From contig OX442416.1 in the NCBI GenBank assembly GCA_949361645.1, positions 11,537,869 through 11,601,868 of the forward strand: 64,000 nt of DNA, written 5' to 3'. The DNA is from Spongilla lacustris (taxonomy: Eukaryota > Porifera > Demospongiae > Spongillida > Spongillidae). This document shows, one piece after another, positions 34,418-47,735 of the stretch. Under the pieces are notes generated by a model. The model had not been told where the DNA came from, did no database searches, and was given only the letters and a program-made list of their open reading frames with translations. A program made the translations under genes and the position numbers. The first letter of the stretch is position 1; each line of letters opens with the position of its first letter.

Positions 34418-36271
34418 TACTTTGCATTTTATCCTATCGAGCATGTATGTAGGTTAAGGTATAAATTGATGCATACGTCCACGTAGATAAGGAAATTAGT
34501 TGCACTGCTATATTACACTCAAAGATCAGATAGTCATAATTAATCTTATTGAATTCCTACAATCTTACTCACAACATGTAAGCACACACAGAGAAATAGT
34601 CCAAAGCTCTCGCCATTCAATCGCGCATCATTGAAAAAAAAAAAAGTGGATTTCGTTTTTAGCGGTTTTCATACTTACATAATAAGATCAGCTTTGTGAG
34701 AGACATGCAATTCTGATTTGGAATTTGGAATAACTAATTGTTGGAATTAAAACAGATGCACATTGGTTATACCAGGATGCTTTTACATATATAGCTTGTG
34801 TAAACAATCGGCGCTTAACCCATTCAATACGGCTGAATTTCTTTGAGGAGCCATACAGAAGTCGAAACTTGAGTACTCTTTCAATGCCTTCAGCTAGCAT
34901 ATCGGCCGTGATAGGTTCCTTGCGGACTTTCGGTCTATTCGAAGGTGGCTTGCACTAATGGTAATGGTATGCAACCATGAAATTGAAACAGCAATGCCTC
35001 CTCTACTGCCTGTGGACTCACTGAGACAGTACCATATGGACCTCCTTTACAGGAACACTTGCATCAACTCAGACCTTCCATCTCCGATGTGCAGTCTTTG
35101 AAGTGCTGTCTGCCCTACTCTTAAGCACTGTTGCAGGTATATAGGGGCAAGCCTCCGTGACTCAGGGTCCTCTCTAGTCTAGATTGCTCTGCAATGGCCA
35201 CATGCCTGAGGAGAATACATCAGCACGAAGAGAAAGGGCTTCAGTAAGTCATGACAGTATGCTTAATCAACTCAAACCCTGGTATATATTTGTCACAGCC
35301 ACGAAGCCCTGACCATACAAACCAGCATCTCTCCACCAAGGATCGGAAACTGCAACAAGTACCCACCAAGGCTGACAATTACACACTACTATAGATGTAA
35401 GGCTGCAAATACATGCACAAACAGCACCATTTCCGGTGTCCATGCAAGTACATGTGTTAAGAGGCCAAAGTGCTGCGTGAAGCACCCGCATTGTTGTAAA
35501 CATCACCGCATACGTGGGCGGTGTCAAACGAGGTTAGTTCTTACTACAATTAACCGGCTAAAGATATGTGGATCATCGATGGTGCAACCATGGAAACATG
35601 CAATGCCCTTTTCAGCATCCTGTTTTCAGGATATGAAATGCATGTCCTGCATCAGGCTGCATGTACGGCATCATATTAAATGATTACATGTAAGAGTGGA
35701 ATCAATATAAGCACTATACAAGGTCTGAGTACATATAGAAAATAATTATTATATATACATGTACATTGTGAGGTTCCAAAATTACGATATTATATTTGCG
35801 ATCTGTTTCTAACCTTCCATCCGCATCCAAATAGCACTAATTATTTTATCAGTGTGCTTGCCACAAGTTTAAATAAGCTCATTTCACAGCATCGAGTCCA
35901 TTAGCAGATTTTTGGTATTTCTTGAAGCCTGTACTTAGCGCAGAACATTAATTAGTGGATCGCGCATCTCGTATAGTATTTATTTGGTAGACCACAATTT
36001 TATTATGAATATTCCGATACGGATGTGTAACTACATGTACATCTAGATAATGAAATTATAGATGTTTACATTTTACGTTTACGCATGCCCGGAGCATTAA
36101 ATGTAATGACATGTACATGTATGCCGGAAATCAATACTGTGGGATTTAATTAATGCGCGTTCAATTCTAGCATACCGAATTGTTCCTTACCAGGTTAGCC
36201 AGTTTCAATTTCCATATTGTCTTCATATATAAACAACCCTCAAGCCTTAATGTTTTATCAAATACTTTGAA
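34418..36271 (+). repeat. Spacer block and complete upstream block of G11
   Basis: Equivalent to 4352-6214, with the same order of pieces (GGTTATACCAGGATGC; CTGCCTGTGGACTCACTG; CGTGGGCGGTGTCAAACG; ATATGTGGATCATCG). A small deletion removes GTGATTATCGTCGTGG near 35565. No gene is supported. Confidence 0.65.
36226..36233 (+). promoter_or_regulatory. TATA box of G11
   Basis: TATATAAA, 46 nt before the ATG. Confidence 0.55.
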
Positions 36272-36917
36272 ATGGCATTAATCACACTCTTCGGTTTAAT
36301 GCTGGTACTCTCCATCGCTACTATAACAGTAGGAGCTCCTATTAAACGACAGAGCTCAGACGACAGTAAACTTACAACTCTCTATGGAGGTGTTATTTTT
36401 TTCGGAGAAGTGATTAGCAAATTGATGGTAGGATAAATGATTCTTACACTTACGATCTCCACTGTTAATGCTAAATTTGTTTCATTGCTTGCAGTTGCCA
36501 AATATCACCAATGCGGCGCACACTGTGCTTGTCTCTGTGTGTCTCTTGAAGAACTATCCATGGTCACGTGAAAACACAACAGATTCTGATGTTCTGTTTG
36601 CGATGAAGGAAGCCATTATGAATAACTCCTGCTCATGGGTAAATAGCAAGATAATTATGATGCGTGTTTATTTTCTATTTTCTACATCGCAGCTTACATC
36701 GTCGCTTGGTCAATCATTTTCGTGTGACGATTTGTCTGCTTACTGCAGAACAGCAGATGTGATGGGCAAAATTCAGAATATGCTTTATTCTACGCTCAAG
36801 GAAACCATCCCCCAAACAAGTTACTCATGTACTGATTGGATCAATGCCAATCTCCATGGCTACAGTGATAACATCCACAACTACATCAATAGCACATGTC
36901 AGACTCAATGGCAATAG
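36272..36917 (+). CDS. G11, secreted six-cysteine family, intact
   Basis: Exons 36272-36427, 36495-36638 and 36693-36917; introns 67 and 54 nt. All six cysteines are present. Variants: ETIPQTSY instead of ETFPQTSY, YINSTCQTQWQ at the C terminus (the sequon is kept as N-S-T). Exons 2 and 3 are identical at protein level to those of G12, while exon 1 differs (G11 has SKLTTLYGG, G12 has STLTTLFGG). This marks the left edge of the 3,685-bp duplication within intron 1. Confidence 0.78.
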
Positions 36918-37733
36918 AACATTAATGATGAAATTGTCCATTAGGTTTTATAGTATTATTGATACTTTCGTTTTATCCTATCGGTATGTAGGCTAAGGTA
37001 TAAATTGATGCATACGTCAAAGTAGGTAAGGAAGCACACAAAATTGATTTCATTTGAGAACTAAAGGAAATGACAGATAACATAAACATCACCCTATACG
37101 TGGGCGGTGCCAAGTGTTGAATTCCCGTATGAATATACGCTTACTACAATTAACCGGCTAAAGTGATTATCGTCGTGGATATGTGGATCATCGATGGATG
37201 GAAACATGCAATGCCCTTTTCAGCATCCGGTTTTCAGGATATGAAATGCATGTCCTGCATCAGGCTGCATGTACGGCATCACATTAAATGATTACATGTA
37301 AGATTGGAATCTATATAAGCATTATACAAGGTCTGAGTACATAGAAAGGAATTATTATATACATTGTGAGGTTCCAAAATGACGATATTATATTAGCGAT
37401 CTGATCCTAGCCTTCCATCCGCATTGAAATAGCACTAATTATTTTACCTACAAAATGACTTCAAGTGAAATCAGTCTGCTCACCACAAGTTTAAATCAAC
37501 TCATTCCACAGCATCGAGTCTGTTAGCAGATTTTTGGTATTTCTTAATAGAAGTCTGTACTTAGCGCAGCCATATTTAACATTAATTAGTGGATCGCACG
37601 TCTCGTCGGTATTTATTTGAAAGACTACAATTTTATTATGAAGAATATAAATGTATAACTAGATAATAAAATTATACATATTAATTTTTCGCATGCCCGG
37701 GGCATTAAATTAAATGTATATACATGTAAGCCG
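36918..37733 (+). repeat. 3' flank of G11 plus interrupted upstream block
   Basis: As at 6861-7660; the upstream block ends at AAGCCG where the OTU-type element begins. No gene. Confidence 0.65.
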
Positions 37734-38875
37734 GTGTCACAGGAAAATCTGTCGCCCGGAAATTGTGTCGCGGCGACAGTTTTTTCCTAAGGAGATTATG
37801 CCGCTCACAATTAACGTCGCGACCGTATATCTATAAGGAAATTCTGTTGCCTAGAAATACTGTCGCTCGCATGCTCGTGATCAATAATTGATACTTTCGG
37901 CAAAGGCATGCGATCTGTGATGACGGGGAAGCTAAAATATTTGAACATTTCATACAATGCATGCAGCTAGGTATATATGCATTACCGAATCCATGACAAC
38001 TGACCGATATAAAGTCATAAGCGCTTTGAAAATTCTGCCACTAACTATAGCTACGCTAGAACTTTCATAGTTTCAAATGGACCGGAATGCAAGTTTATAA
38101 TGAATATTACAACATTAAAATGGCAGGTGAATACACAAGACGTTACATCGTTACATCTTTTTAACTGTTTCAAAATGTTGATGGAGATTTGTTATGTATA
38201 TAAGCTTTCATCTCGTTGCAAACCACTGCTAACTTCATCTGCTCATGTTTCAGCCATTACATGAATCTCCACATTGAGCATATACATAAATGATTGCATT
38301 CAACAATGAAAGTTAAGAAACTGTTAAGAAAATCATATGTTTGGTTATAATAAGACGCAGTTCTAGATGAAACTCTTGAGATCTTGTTATAACAAGTGAC
38401 ATACTTCTATAAAGAAGCAGTTTCCATCAGCTGCAATTCTAGTTGTTGCTGCAGGATGATGTGACACATTGATCATTATAGGCTGCTGCACATGTGAATG
38501 ATATCCATGGACAAATGTCACCCCTAGTGAAGCAAATAATCTCTTTTGCTAAATGTTGCAAGATGGAATGTAGTTTATTATGTTAATATGTTGTTCTTCT
38601 ACTATCTGACATGATAAACTTGCGCATTGTTCAATATGTTCTAATAAAGCATCTAAGGAAAATTGCTTGCCATGAAAATAAAAGTTCTCTTTTCAGTGAC
38701 CCGTTTGCAATATCATCCAGTTCACATGAACTCATCAGAAAATAGGTGTTTGCAAGGACAGCGACAGCATTTCCTGGGGACAGAATTTCCTTAGGATATA
38801 CGGTCGCTACGCTGATTGTGTGCGACATACATGTAATTTCCTAAGGAAAAACTGTAACCTCCACACAATTCCCGG
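37734..38875 (+). mobile_element. OTU-type TIR element, copy D
   Basis: Left TIR GTGTCACAGGAAAATCTG; right TIR truncated at CACAATTCCCGG. The OTU stretch on the minus strand (about 38290-38530) keeps D-G-N-C codons but is frameshifted just after them (TTCTTTATAGAAG instead of TTCTTTAGAAG). Confidence 0.65.
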
Positions 38876-39956
38876 CCAAAATAACAGCATGCCGCCAATT
38901 ATTTAAAACAATATGTGAAGGAGCCGTGCAGAATTCGAAACTTGAGTACTCTTTCAATGCCTTCAGCATATCGGCCGTCAAAGCCACCAAGACCTAACCA
39001 TACCCACCAGTAACTTTCCACCAAGGATCGGAAACTGCAACAAGTACCCACCAAGGCTGACAATTACACACTACTATAGATGTAAGGCAACAAATACACA
39101 CACACAGAACCATTGCCAGGGTACATGCACGTACATGTGCCTAAGTGCTGCGTGAAGCACCCGCAGTGTTGTAAATATCACCGTATACGTGGCGGAGTCA
39201 AACGTTGATTTCTCGGGTGAATATTACGCGGTTAGTTTTTACTACAATTAACCGGTTAAAGTGATTTATTTATCGGATATGTGGATCATCTCTGGTGCAA
39301 CCATGGAAACATGCAATGCCCTTTTCAGCATCCTGTTTTCAGGATATGAAATGCATGTAACTACTCATTTGATTACATTAATTAATTGATTACATGTAAG
39401 AGTGGAATTAATATAAGCATTATACAAGCTCTGAGTACATAGAAAGCAATTATTATATACATTGTGAGGTTCCAAAATTACGATACTATATCTGCAATCT
39501 GTTCCTAACCTTCCATCCGCATCCAAATAGCACTAATCACTTTATCAGTGTGCTTGCCACAAGTTTAAATAAGCTCATTTCACAGCATCGAGTCCATTAG
39601 CAGATTTTTGGTATTTCTTGAAGCCTGTACTTAGCGCAGCGATATTTAACATTCATTAGTGGATCGCGCATCTTGTATAGTATTTATTTGGTAGACCACA
39701 ATTTTATTATGAATATTCCGATACGGATGTGTAACTAACTAGATAATGAAATTATAGATGTTAATATTTTATGTTTTCGCATGCCCGGAGCATTAAATGT
39801 AATGACATGTTTACCGGAAATCAATACTGTGGGATTTAATGCTCATTCAATTCTAGCATACCGAATTGTTCCTTACCAGGTTAGCCAGTTTCAATTTCCA
39901 TATTATCTTCATATATAAACAGCCTCAAGCCTTAATGTTTTATCGAATACTTTGAA
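38876..39956 (+). repeat. Spacer and upstream block of G12
   Basis: GGAGCCGTGCAGAATTC spacer, then a full upstream block to the ATG. One base is missing in the usual CGTGGGCGG (here CGTGGCGG). TATATAAA at 39912-39919. Confidence 0.65.
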
Positions 39957-40602
39957 ATGGCATTAATCACACTCTTCGGTTTAATGCTGGTACTCTCCAT
40001 CGCTACTATAACAGTAGGAGCTCCTATTAAACGACAGAGCTCAGACGACAGTACACTTACAACTCTCTTTGGAGGTGTTATTTTTTTCGGAGAAGTGATT
40101 AGCAAATTGATGGTAGGATAAATCATTCTTACACTTACGATCTCCACTGTTAATGCTAAATTTGTTTCATTGCTTGCAGTTGCCAAATATCACCAATGCG
40201 GCGCACACTGTGCTTGTCTCTGTGTGTCTCTTGAAGAACTATCCATGGTCACGTGAAAACACAACAGATTCTGATGTTCTGTTTGCGATGAAGGAAGCCA
40301 TTATGAATAACTCCTGCTCATGGGTAAATAGCAAGATAATTATGATGCGTGTTTATTTTCTATTTTCTACATCGCAGCTTACATCGTCGCTTGGTCAATC
40401 ATTTTCGTGTGACGATTTGTCTGCTTACTGCAGAACAGCAGATGTGATGGGCAAAATTCAGAATATGCTTTATTCTACGCTCAAGGAAACCATCCCCCAA
40501 ACAAGTTACTCATGTACTGATTGGATCAATGCCAATCTCCATGGCTACAGTGATAACATCCACAACTACATCAATAGCACATGTCAGACTCAATGGCAAT
40601 AG
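39957..40602 (+). CDS. G12, secreted six-cysteine family, intact chimera
   Basis: Exons 39957-40112, 40180-40323 and 40378-40602; introns 67 and 54 nt. Exon 1 is identical to that of G13 and exons 2-3 to those of G11, so the gene is a hybrid produced by unequal crossing-over in intron 1. All six cysteines and the signal peptide are intact, and the TATA box is in place. Confidence 0.8.
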
Positions 40603-41418
40603 AACATTAATGATGAAATTGTCCATTAGGTTTTATAGTATTATTGATACTTTCGTTTTATCCTATCGGTATGTAGGCTAAGGTATAAATTGATGCATAC
40701 GTCAAAGTAGGTAAGGAAGCACACAAAATTGATTTCATTTGAGAACTAAAGGAAATGACAGATAACATAAACATCACCCTATACGTGGGCGGTGCCAAGT
40801 GTTGAATTCCCGTATGAATATACGCTTACTACAATTAACCGGCTAAAGTGATTATCGTCGTGGATATGTGGATCATCGATGGATGGAAACATGCAATGCC
40901 CTTTTCAGCATCCGGTTTTCAGGATATGAAATGCATGTCCTGCATCAGGCTGCATGTACGGCATCACATTAAATGATTACATGTAAGATTGGAATCTATA
41001 TAAGCATTATACAAGGTCTGAGTACATAGAAAGGAATTATTATATACATTGTGAGGTTCCAAAATGACGATATTATATTAGCGATCTGATCCTAGCCTTC
41101 CATCCGCATTGAAATAGCACTAATTATTTTACCTACAAAATGACTTCAAGTGAAATCAGTCTGCTCACCACAAGTTTAAATCAACTCATTCCACAGCATC
41201 GAGTCTGTTAGCAGATTTTTGGTATTTCTTAATAGAAGTCTGTACTTAGCGCAGCCATATTTAACATTAATTAGTGGATCGCACGTCTCGTCGGTATTTA
41301 TTTGAAAGACTACAATTTTATTATGAAGAATATAAATGTATAACTAGATAATAAAATTATACATATTAATTTTTCGCATGCCCGGGGCATTAAATTAAAT
41401 GTATATACATGTAAGCCG
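40603..41418 (+). repeat. 3' flank of G12 plus interrupted upstream block
   Basis: Second-unit counterpart of 36918-37733; no gene. Confidence 0.65.
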
Positions 41419-42560
41419 GTGTCACAGGAAAATCTGTCGCCCGGAAATTGTGTCGCGGCGACAGTTTTTTCCTAAGGAGATTATGCCGCTCACAATTAAC
41501 GTCGCGACCGTATATCTATAAGGAAATTCTGTTGCCTAGAAATACTGTCGCTCGCATGCTCGTGATCAATAATTGATACTTTCGGCAAAGGCATGCGATC
41601 TGTGATGACGGGGAAGCTAAAATATTTGAACATTTCATACAATGCATGCAGCTAGGTATATATGCATTACCGAATCCATGACAACTGACCGATATAAAGT
41701 CATAAGCGCTTTGAAAATTCTGCCACTAACTATAGCTACGCTAGAACTTTCATAGTTTCAAATGGACCGGAATGCAAGTTTATAATGAATATTACAACAT
41801 TAAAATGGCAGGTGAATACACAAGACGTTACATCGTTACATCTTTTTAACTGTTTCAAAATGTTGATGGAGATTTGTTATGTATATAAGCTTTCATCTCG
41901 TTGCAAACCACTGCTAACTTCATCTGCTCATGTTTCAGCCATTACATGAATCTCCACATTGAGCATATACATAAATGATTGCATTCAACAATGAAAGTTA
42001 AGAAACTGTTAAGAAAATCATATGTTTGGTTATAATAAGACGCAGTTCTAGATGAAACTCTTGAGATCTTGTTATAACAAGTGACATACTTCTATAAAGA
42101 AGCAGTTTCCATCAGCTGCAATTCTAGTTGTTGCTGCAGGATGATGTGACACATTGATCATTATAGGCTGCTGCACATGTGAATGATATCCATGGACAAA
42201 TGTCACCCCTAGTGAAGCAAATAATCTCTTTTGCTAAATGTTGCAAGATGGAATGTAGTTTATTATGTTAATATGTTGTTCTTCTACTATCTGACATGAT
42301 AAACTTGCGCATTGTTCAATATGTTCTAATAAAGCATCTAAGGAAAATTGCTTGCCATGAAAATAAAAGTTCTCTTTTCAGTGACCCGTTTGCAATATCA
42401 TCCAGTTCACATGAACTCATCAGAAAATAGGTGTTTGCAAGGACAGCGACAGCATTTCCTGGGGACAGAATTTCCTTAGGATATACGGTCGCTACGCTGA
42501 TTGTGTGCGACATACATGTAATTTCCTAAGGAAAAACTGTAACCTCCACACAATTCCCGG
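41419..42560 (+). mobile_element. OTU-type TIR element, copy E
   Basis: Duplicate of copy D, including its frameshift after D-G-N-C, so it was copied by array duplication and not by transposition. Confidence 0.7.
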
Positions 42561-43641
42561 CCAAAATAACAGCATGCCGCCAATTATTTAAAACAATATG
42601 TGAAGGAGCCGTGCAGAATTCGAAACTTGAGTACTCTTTCAATGCCTTCAGCATATCGGCCGTCAAAGCCACCAAGACCTAACCATACCCACCAGTAACT
42701 TTCCACCAAGGATCGGAAACTGCAACAAGTACCCACCAAGGCTGACAATTACACACTACTATAGATGTAAGGCAACAAATACACACACACAGAACCATTG
42801 CCAGGGTACATGCACGTACATGTGCCTAAGTGCTGCGTGAAGCACCCGCAGTGTTGTAAATATCACCGTATACGTGGCGGAGTCAAACGTTGATTTCTCG
42901 GGTGAATATTACGCGGTTAGTTTTTACTACAATTAACCGGTTAAAGTGATTTATTTATCGGATATGTGGATCATCTCTGGTGCAACCATGGAAACATGCA
43001 ATGCCCTTTTCAGCATCCTGTTTTCAGGATATGAAATGCATGTAACTACTCATTTGATTACATTAATTAATTGATTACATGTAAGAGTGGAATTAATATA
43101 AGCATTATACAAGCTCTGAGTACATAGAAAGCAATTATTATATACATTGTGAGGTTCCAAAATTACGATACTATATCTGCAATCTGTTCCTAACCTTCCA
43201 TCCGCATCCAAATAGCACTAATCACTTTATCAGTGTGCTTGCCACAAGTTTAAATAAGCTCATTTCACAGCATCGAGTCCATTAGCAGATTTTTGGTATT
43301 TCTTGAAGCCTGTACTTAGCGCAGCGATATTTAACATTCATTAGTGGATCGCGCATCTTGTATAGTATTTATTTGGTAGACCACAATTTTATTATGAATA
43401 TTCCGATACGGATGTGTAACTAACTAGATAATGAAATTATAGATGTTAATATTTTATGTTTTCGCATGCACGGAGCATTAAATGTAATGACATGTTTACC
43501 GGAAATCAATACTGTGGGATTTAATGCTCATTCAATTCTAGCATACCGAATTGTTCCTTACCAGGTTAGCCAGTTTCAATTTCCATATTATCTTCATATA
43601 TAAACAGCCTCAAGCCTTAATGTTTTATCGAATACTTTGAA
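42561..43641 (+). repeat. Spacer and upstream block of G13
   Basis: Second-unit counterpart of 38876-39956, with the same missing base in CGTGGCGG. TATATAAA at 43597-43604. Confidence 0.65.
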
Positions 43642-44290
43642 ATGGCATTAATCACACTCTTCGGTTTAATGCTGGTACTCTCCATCGCTACTATAACAGT
43701 AGGAGCTCCTATTAAACGACAGAGCTCAGACGACAGTACACTTACAACTCTCTTTGGAGGTGTTATTTTTTTCGGAGAAGTGATTAGCAAATTGATGGTA
43801 GGATAAATCATTCTTACACTTAAGATCTCCACTGTTAATGCTAAATTTGTTTCATTGCTTGCAGTTGCCAAATATCACCAATGCGGCGCACACTGTGCTT
43901 GTCTCTGTGTGTCTCTTGAAGAACTATCCATGGTCACGTGAAAACACAACAGATTCTGATGTTCTGTTTGCAATGAAGGAAGCCATTATGAATAACTCCT
44001 GCTCATGGGTAAATAGCAAGATAATTATAATGCGTGTTTATTTACTACTATTTTCTACATCGCAGCTATCATCGTCCCTTGGTCAATCATTTTCGTGTGA
44101 CGATTTGTCTGCTTACTGCAGAACAGCAAATGTGATGGGCAAAATTCAGAATATGCTTTATTCTACGCTCAAGGAAACCTTCCCCCAAACAAGTTACTCA
44201 TGTACTGATTGGATCAATGCCAATCTCCAAGGCAACAGTGATAATATCCGGAACTTCATCAATAACACATGTCAGACTCTATGGCAATAG
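43642..44290 (+). CDS. G13, secreted six-cysteine family, intact
   Basis: Exons 43642-43797, 43865-44008 and 44066-44290; introns 67 and 57 nt (same extra triplet as G4 and G9). All cysteines and sequons are kept. C-terminal variant QGNSDNIRNFINN. Together with inverted G14 downstream it forms the counterpart of the G4-G5 pair. Confidence 0.78.
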
Positions 44291-44572
44291 AACATTAATG
44301 ATAAAATTGTCAGTTAGTATTAATAAAGTATTATTAATGCTTCACATTTTATCCTATCGGTATGTAGGGTAAGGTGTAAATTGATGCATACGTCCACGTA
44401 GATTAGTTGCTCGCGTCTGCACTGCTGTTAGTATACCGGTATTACACTCAAAGATGGTCATATTTAAACTTAATAAAGTCCTACAATCTTACACAAAACA
44501 TGTAAGCAAACACAGTGAAGTACATGTACTTAAATTGTGGCACAAATCTATCAATTCCAACTTGAAGTCTGT
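44291..44572 (+). repeat. 3' flank of G13 up to inversion junction
   Basis: Counterpart of 10539-10804; it keeps TTACACTCAAAGATGG and ends near GTGGCACAAATCTATC. Confidence 0.6.
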
Positions 44573-45293
44573 TGCTGTCCTTGCAAACACCTATTTTCTG
44601 ATGAGTTGATCTGATCTGGATGATATATGCCAATGGGTGACTAAGAAGAGAACTGTTACTTCCCTGGCAAACAATTCTCCTTAGATGCTTCATTGGAACA
44701 TACTGAACAATGCGCAAGTTTATCATGTCAGATTGTAGAAGAACAACATATTAACATGATAAACTACATTCCTCCTTGCAACATTTAGCATAAAGAGATA
44801 AGTGCTTCACTAGGGGTGACATTTGTCCATGGAAAGCAGCAGCTTCTTTGTTGCATCCTGGCTGAGTGTTGCAGCAGATGTAGCTAGCAGTGGCTTGCAA
44901 TGCATATACATAACAATTAACATTTTGAAACAGTTAAAAAGATGTAATGATACAGTAACGTTTTGTATATTTTAATGTTGTTATATTCATTATAAACTTG
45001 AAACTATGAAATTTCTAGCGTATAGCTCTACAACGCGCTTACAGCTTTACATACATTGGTCAGTTGTCATGGATTCGGTACTGCATACACCTGCATGCAT
45101 TGGAATATTCAAATTTAGCACCCCCATCATCACAGATCGCACGCCTTTGCCGAAAGTATCAATTATCGATCACGAGCATTGCAAGCGACAGTATTTCCTG
45201 GCGACAGAATTTCCTTATAGGATATACAAATGTACGGTCGCTACGTTAATTGCGAGCGATGTAATTTCCGGGCGACAGATTTTCCTGTGACAC
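44573..45293 (-). mobile_element. OTU-type TIR element, inverted partial copy H
   Basis: Inverted like copy G, with the better-preserved left TIR end CCTGTGACAC at 45293. The OTU core is absent. Confidence 0.6.
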
Positions 45294-46013
45294 CTGTCGG
45301 CACAGGAAAAAAAAAACGCGTGAAATCATAATTCTGAATGTACCAAATTGACTGTGTTGGCATTCGAAACACTCTCTCCCAGACCACCAATCCTCAGCCC
45401 CAAGCTAAATGTGCATGGCACCGTGCAGCAGCTGAGCATCGTCATTAACACCTCTTTGATACAAGCTTCTGAGGCCAGGCTATAGTAGAGATGACCCTTG
45501 CTCATTTCTGTTACTTTATGGTCCTACATAAGACCTACTGGATGATATACCAAAGCACCAACTTATAATTAATTACCCACAACCGTTAGATTCAGGATAG
45601 TTTTACACAATCCATGCACGTGCATGTGTTTTTTTCCCTAACAATTAGTTATTCCAAATCAGAATAGCATGTCTCACAAAACTGATCTTATGTAAGCATG
45701 AAAAACGCGAAATACTTTTTTTTTTTTCATGCGCGATTGCATGGCGAGAGCGGCCGACTACTTCATTGTGTGTGCTTACATGTTGTGTGTAAGATTGTAG
45801 GAATTCATTAAGTTTAATTGTGACGATCTTTGAGTGTAATATACTATTAGCACCAGTGCAGAAGCGAGCAACTAATTTTCTTATCTACGTGGACGTATTT
45901 ATCAATTTACACCGGCCTTAACCTACATACCAATAGGCATATAGGATATAGGATAAAATGAAAGTATTAATAATATTTTATAAATCCTAACAGACAATTT
46001 TATCATTAATGTT
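45294..46013 (-). repeat. Junction segment and inverted 3' flank of G14
   Basis: The first 165 bp match 11530-11690. Next comes a piece not seen at the first locus (GATACAAGCTTCTGAGGCC onward), then the reverse complement of the usual 3' flank (CTACGTGGACG; CCAATAGG) up to the G14 stop codon. No gene. Confidence 0.55.
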
Positions 46014-46663
46014 CTATTGCCATAGAGTCTGACACGTGTTATTGATGTAGTTCTGGATGTTATCACTGTAGCCATGGAGATTGGCATTGATCCAATCAGT
46101 ACATGAGTAACGTCGTTGGGGGAAGGTTTCCTTGAGCGTAGAATAAAGCATATTCTGAATTTTGCCCATCACATCTGCTGTTCTGCAGTAAGCAGACAAA
46201 TCGTCACACGAAAATGATTGACCAAATAACGATGATAGCTGCGATGTAGAAAATATATAGTAAATAAACACGTATTAAAATTATCTTGCTATTTACCCAT
46301 GAGCAGGAGTTATTCATAATGGCTTCCTTCATCGCAAACAGAACATCAGAATCTGTTGTGTTTTCACGTGACCATGGATAGTTCTTCAAGAGACACACAG
46401 AGACAAGCACAGTGTGCGCCGCATTGGTGATATTTGGCAACTGCAAGCAATGAAACAAATTTAGCATTAACAGTGGAGATCTTAAGTGTAAGAATGATTT
46501 ATCCTACCATCAATTTGCTAATTACTTCTCCGAAAAAAATAACACCTCCATAGAGAGTTGTAAGTTTACTGTCGTCTGAGCTCTGTCGTTTAATAGGAGC
46601 TCCTACTGTTATAGTAGCGATGGAGAGTACTAGCATAATACCGAAGAGTGTGATTAATGCCAT
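46014..46663 (-). CDS. G14, secreted six-cysteine family, inverted, intact
   Basis: Minus strand: exons 46663-46508, 46440-46297 and 46238-46014; introns 67 and 58 nt. The second intron carries four extra bases (ACTATATATTTTC), so retention would shift the frame; spliced, the product is a complete 174-residue protein with all six cysteines. Variants: GIM in the signal peptide, LSSLFGQ at the start of exon 3 and FPQRRYSC. TATA box at 46702-46709. Confidence 0.78.
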
Positions 46664-47260
46664 TTCTAAGTATTCGATAAAACATTAAGGCTTGAGGGTT
46701 GTTTATATATGAAGATAATAGGGAAATTGAAACTAGATAAATGGTAAAGAAAAATTCCGTATGCTAGAATTGAAGGGGCATTAAATCCCACCGTATTGAT
46801 TTCCGGTATACATGTACTTACATTTAATGCTCCGGGCATGCGAAATCATAAAATATAAATATCTATAATCTCATTATCCAGTTATGCATTTACATCGGAA
46901 TATTCATCATAGAATTGTGCATGGTCTCCCAAATAAATACTATACGACATGCGCGATCCACTAATAAATGTTAAATTGCGCTAAGTACTATACATGTACA
47001 GGCTGCAAGAAATACCAAAAATCTGCTAATGGACTTGATGCTGTGGAATGAGTTGATTTAAACTTGTGACAAGCAGACTGATTTCACTTGAAGTCATTTT
47101 GTAGGTAAAATGATTAGTGCTATTTCAATGCGGATGGAAGTTTAGGTACAGATCGCTAATATAACATCGTAATTTTGGAACCTCACAATGTATATATTAA
47201 TTTCCTTTCTATGTACTCAGACCTTGTATAATGCTTATATTGATTCCACTCTTACATGTA
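46664..47260 (-). repeat. Inverted upstream block of G14
   Basis: Reverse complement of the proximal upstream block, ending at TTACATGTAG like 12282-12878. Confidence 0.65.
46702..46709 (-). promoter_or_regulatory. TATA box of G14
   Basis: TATATAAA on the minus strand, about 46 nt before the start codon. Confidence 0.55.
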
Positions 47261-47735
47261 GTTACTTTATTAAAAGACACTTTATACACCAAACCAGTAC
47301 ATTATAGGCCTACTCTAAGTTGGAATCTGAACATTATAATGTGTGTTGTATATATAGTTATGGTATAATGTTATAATTATTATATATATGATCAATAGAG
47401 GCGCGAGTTTACTATGTTTTAAATTGTATTCATGATTTGTAATGCAGTTTGCTGGCTAATAATACTTGCATTATTATCTTCATTAATCAAACGCTAACAT
47501 AAATCTGTGAAATACTTACAGTTGTCAGAATTGATTGAGGCTGTTCAGTTAGGAGGGAATTACTCAAGTTATGAATACTGTTACATGCTCCATCCCACAT
47601 TCTCACATTATATCACCTCCCTTCCCACCAAATAACCAAAATAGAGTATAGGTTTAGCTTCAAACAACTATGGCTTAGAATAGTTTAGCTGTTGAAGGTG
47701 ATGTCATCACACTTCAGTTTAACTAACTGACCCCC
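47261..47735. other. Second copy of the inversion-flank segment
   Basis: Matches 12879-13345, with small indels in the AT-rich part (ATTATAATGTGTGTTG instead of an AT run). No gene visible. Confidence 0.6.

Larger units (their letters stand above)
36440..43809 (+). repeat. 3,685-bp tandem duplication, two near-identical units
   Basis: Units at about 36440-40124 and 40125-43809 each contain exons 2-3 of one gene, the 3' flank, an interrupted upstream block, an OTU-type element, a spacer, a complete upstream block and exon 1 of the next gene. On reading them side by side I saw only one difference (CATGCCCGGAG at 39780, CATGCACGGAG at 43465). Edges are set by AAATGATTC/AAATCATTC at 36439 and by CTTACGATC/CTTAAGATC at 43819. 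Confidence 0.85.

Noticed and set aside
39932..40186. Minus-strand 84-residue ORF repeated at 43617 and 58506
   Set aside because: It is the exact antisense of exon 1 and intron 1 of the family gene; repetition reflects DNA duplication.
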